DNA from: Draconibacterium orientale
Lineage (GTDB): Bacteria > Bacteroidota > Bacteroidia > Bacteroidales > JAIFNL01
Assembly: GCA_022729915.1 (NCBI GenBank)
Contig: DZBP01000009.1
Span: 1 to 41,334 of the forward strand
Direction: 5' to 3'
Length of the DNA stretch: 41,334 bases
The notes beneath the pieces were generated by a model that did no database searches, was not told the DNA's origin, and saw only the letters and a program-made list of their open reading frames with translations. Positions 39,596-41,334 of the stretch are shown here, one piece after another. A program made the translations under genes and the position numbers. Position 1 is the stretch's first letter. Every line of letters starts with the position of its first letter.

Positions 39596-41314
39596 ATGAA
39601 TACAAGATTCCGCTTTGCATTAGTTACAAGTCTGATTTCTTTAGCTATAACACTTCCATTAGTTTGGGTTGTGGTAGCTAATATTTATATTTTTTTAGAA
39701 GAAAATACCGATAATCGTATTAAAATACAAACTAATAAAATAATATACGAGCTCAATTCAAAATTAGAAAAAGCGAGCCAAACAGCCAATTCTGTTGCAC
39801 ATTCTCTTTTAGCACTTAAACAAAATGAAATGGCATATCCCCATTTAGTTTCGGATATTTTAAAAGCAAATATTGTTTCTAACCCTGAAGTTTTTGGTAT
39901 ATGGACTGTCTGGGAACCAAATACTTGGAATACTCCAAAGGACAGTGTTCCTCTTGAAAGATTGGCTTTGTATTGGAATAAATTAAATGGTAAAATTTTA
40001 CTTGATACACTGGTCAGTTTCAATGACCCAATTTTAGGTCAATATTATTTGCAACCTAAGAAAAATAGAAAGCTAACTATTTTGCCTCCAACAAATTATA
40101 GTATTGGAAAGAAGCAAGTAATTCTGTCGAGTATAGTTTATCCTATCATTTTAAGTAATGATTTTCAAGCAGTTGTGGGAGTAGATTTTAATTACGATTT
40201 CTTTCAATCAACGCTTACTAAATATAGCAATTATACTTCGCTGAGCATGGCAATTTATAGTAGTGAAGGTAGAGTATTAGCGCATTCTGACAGAGCAAAA
40301 ATTGGAAAACTTATTTCTATAGAGGATAAAGATTTCTACCATGATGAGTTAGATTTTCTTTCTAAAGCATTGAAAAACAATGAAAAATTGAAAAAAAGTA
40401 TCTACTTAAAAGATCAAAATGAATACGTAACTGTTTACCTTACTCCTATAGAAGTGCCAAACTTAACAACGCATTTTTCAATACTAATAAGTGAAAGAAA
40501 TGATAAGCTTTATGCAGATAAGCAAGATTTGAGAAGTAAAATTGTTTTTTTTATTATTATTGGATTTATTGTTTTTTATGCAATTATTTTGTTGTATATC
40601 AATAAATTAATTAAGCCTTTCTATTTAGCAGTGGACTATATTTTGAGTATTGCAAACGATAATAAAATAGTAACAATAAAATCGAAGTATAAAAAATTAA
40701 GCGATATTAGAGGAAATCTATTTAAAAGTATAGAATCTATGTACCGAAGCATAAAGGAAAAAGAACAAATGATTGAGGAACAAAATTCTGTGGCAGAGTG
40801 GATTAGAGTAGGTCAAAGCAAGCTTTATGATTCGATGCGAGGCATTTTTTCAATTAAAGATATGTCGGAGAATATTCTATTTTTTCTGTGTAAATATCTT
40901 GATATTCAAATAGGTGCACTTTATTTGCATTATGAAAAAACTAAGTATTTAAAACTATCGGCTGCATATTCACTTACTTACGATGACAACATTAATAATT
41001 ATATAAACATTGGCGAAGGACTTGTGGGGCAAGCAGCTCTTGATAATCGGATTGTTTCAATTGAAAATGTTGAAAATCAGTATTTTTATAGCAGCTCATC
41101 GACTCTCAAAATTTTACCCAAAAATTTAATTATATTGCCATTTTCGTTGAATAAAAAAGTAATTGGTGTATTAGAATTTGGAAGCTACGAAGTAATAAAT
41201 GGCAAAAAATTGAAACTTCTTGAAGGAATACTTGAGAATATTGCTATCGCATTAAATTCGGTAATGATAGCTAATAAAATTTCGCGACATCGAAGAAATA
41301 AAAAGTATTTATAG
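39596..41314 (+). CDS. Cache-domain membrane sensor with cytoplasmic GAF domain, no recognisable kinase domain
   Basis: N-terminal TM, periplasmic dCache-like (IWTVWEPNTWNTPKDS...VVGVDFNYDF), second TM, linker and GAF EGLVGQAALDNRIVSIENVENQ...VIGVLEFGSYE. Confidence 0.85.
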   Translation: MNTRFRFALVTSLISLAITLPLVWVVVANIYIFLEENTDNRIKIQTNKIIYELNSKLEKASQTANSVAHSLLALKQNEMAYPHLVSDILKANIVSNPEVFGIWTVWEPNTWNTPKDSVPLERLALYWNKLNGKILLDTLVSFNDPILGQYYLQPKKNRKLTILPPTNYSIGKKQVILSSIVYPIILSNDFQAVVGVDFNYDFFQSTLTKYSNYTSLSMAIYSSEGRVLAHSDRAKIGKLISIEDKDFYHDELDFLSKALKNNEKLKKSIYLKDQNEYVTVYLTPIEVPNLTTHFSILISERNDKLYADKQDLRSKIVFFIIIGFIVFYAIILLYINKLIKPFYLAVDYILSIANDNKIVTIKSKYKKLSDIRGNLFKSIESMYRSIKEKEQMIEEQNSVAEWIRVGQSKLYDSMRGIFSIKDMSENILFFLCKYLDIQIGALYLHYEKTKYLKLSAAYSLTYDDNINNYINIGEGLVGQAALDNRIVSIENVENQYFYSSSSTLKILPKNLIILPFSLNKKVIGVLEFGSYEVINGKKLKLLEGILENIAIALNSVMIANKISRHRRNKKYL

Positions 41315-41334
41315 AATTAACCATTGTTTATTTT

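Overview
AT-rich chromosomal window, most likely from a member of the Bacteroidota. Supporting signs are a SprB-repeat/gliding-type C-terminal surface protein, TAnnTTTG-like promoters and typical lipoproteins. There are about 26 well-supported CDSs. They include a minus-strand response regulator and glycan cluster (methyltransferase, two GT2 proteins, O-antigen ligase-like protein), a lipid A acyltransferase, a 13-repeat SprB-like T9SS substrate, gyrB, an ECF-type sigma factor with a small ORF, uvrA, an orphan WtpA-like binding protein with a ModE-like regulator, a diacylglycerol kinase-like protein, a single-domain response regulator, arginine deiminase, pyrophosphatase, shikimate kinase, an L,D-transpeptidase, LysE, ThiS, Tpx, an alpha-2-macroglobulin with a CVEQ thioester, a FucP-like permease, and a signalling cluster (REC-HATPase, triple-REC hybrid kinase, kinase-less Cache/GAF protein). 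The least explained signal is intergenic. One family of ~101-104 bp dispersed repeats has TAAG...CTTA ends, with six copies (one degenerate). A second family of 93 bp repeats has two copies differing at 4 positions and the same TAAG...CTTA terminal signature. Both lie only between genes and look like small structured, possibly mobile, elements. No rRNA, tRNA, CRISPR array, transposase or prophage gene was recognised. All calls were made by eye; no database search was run.
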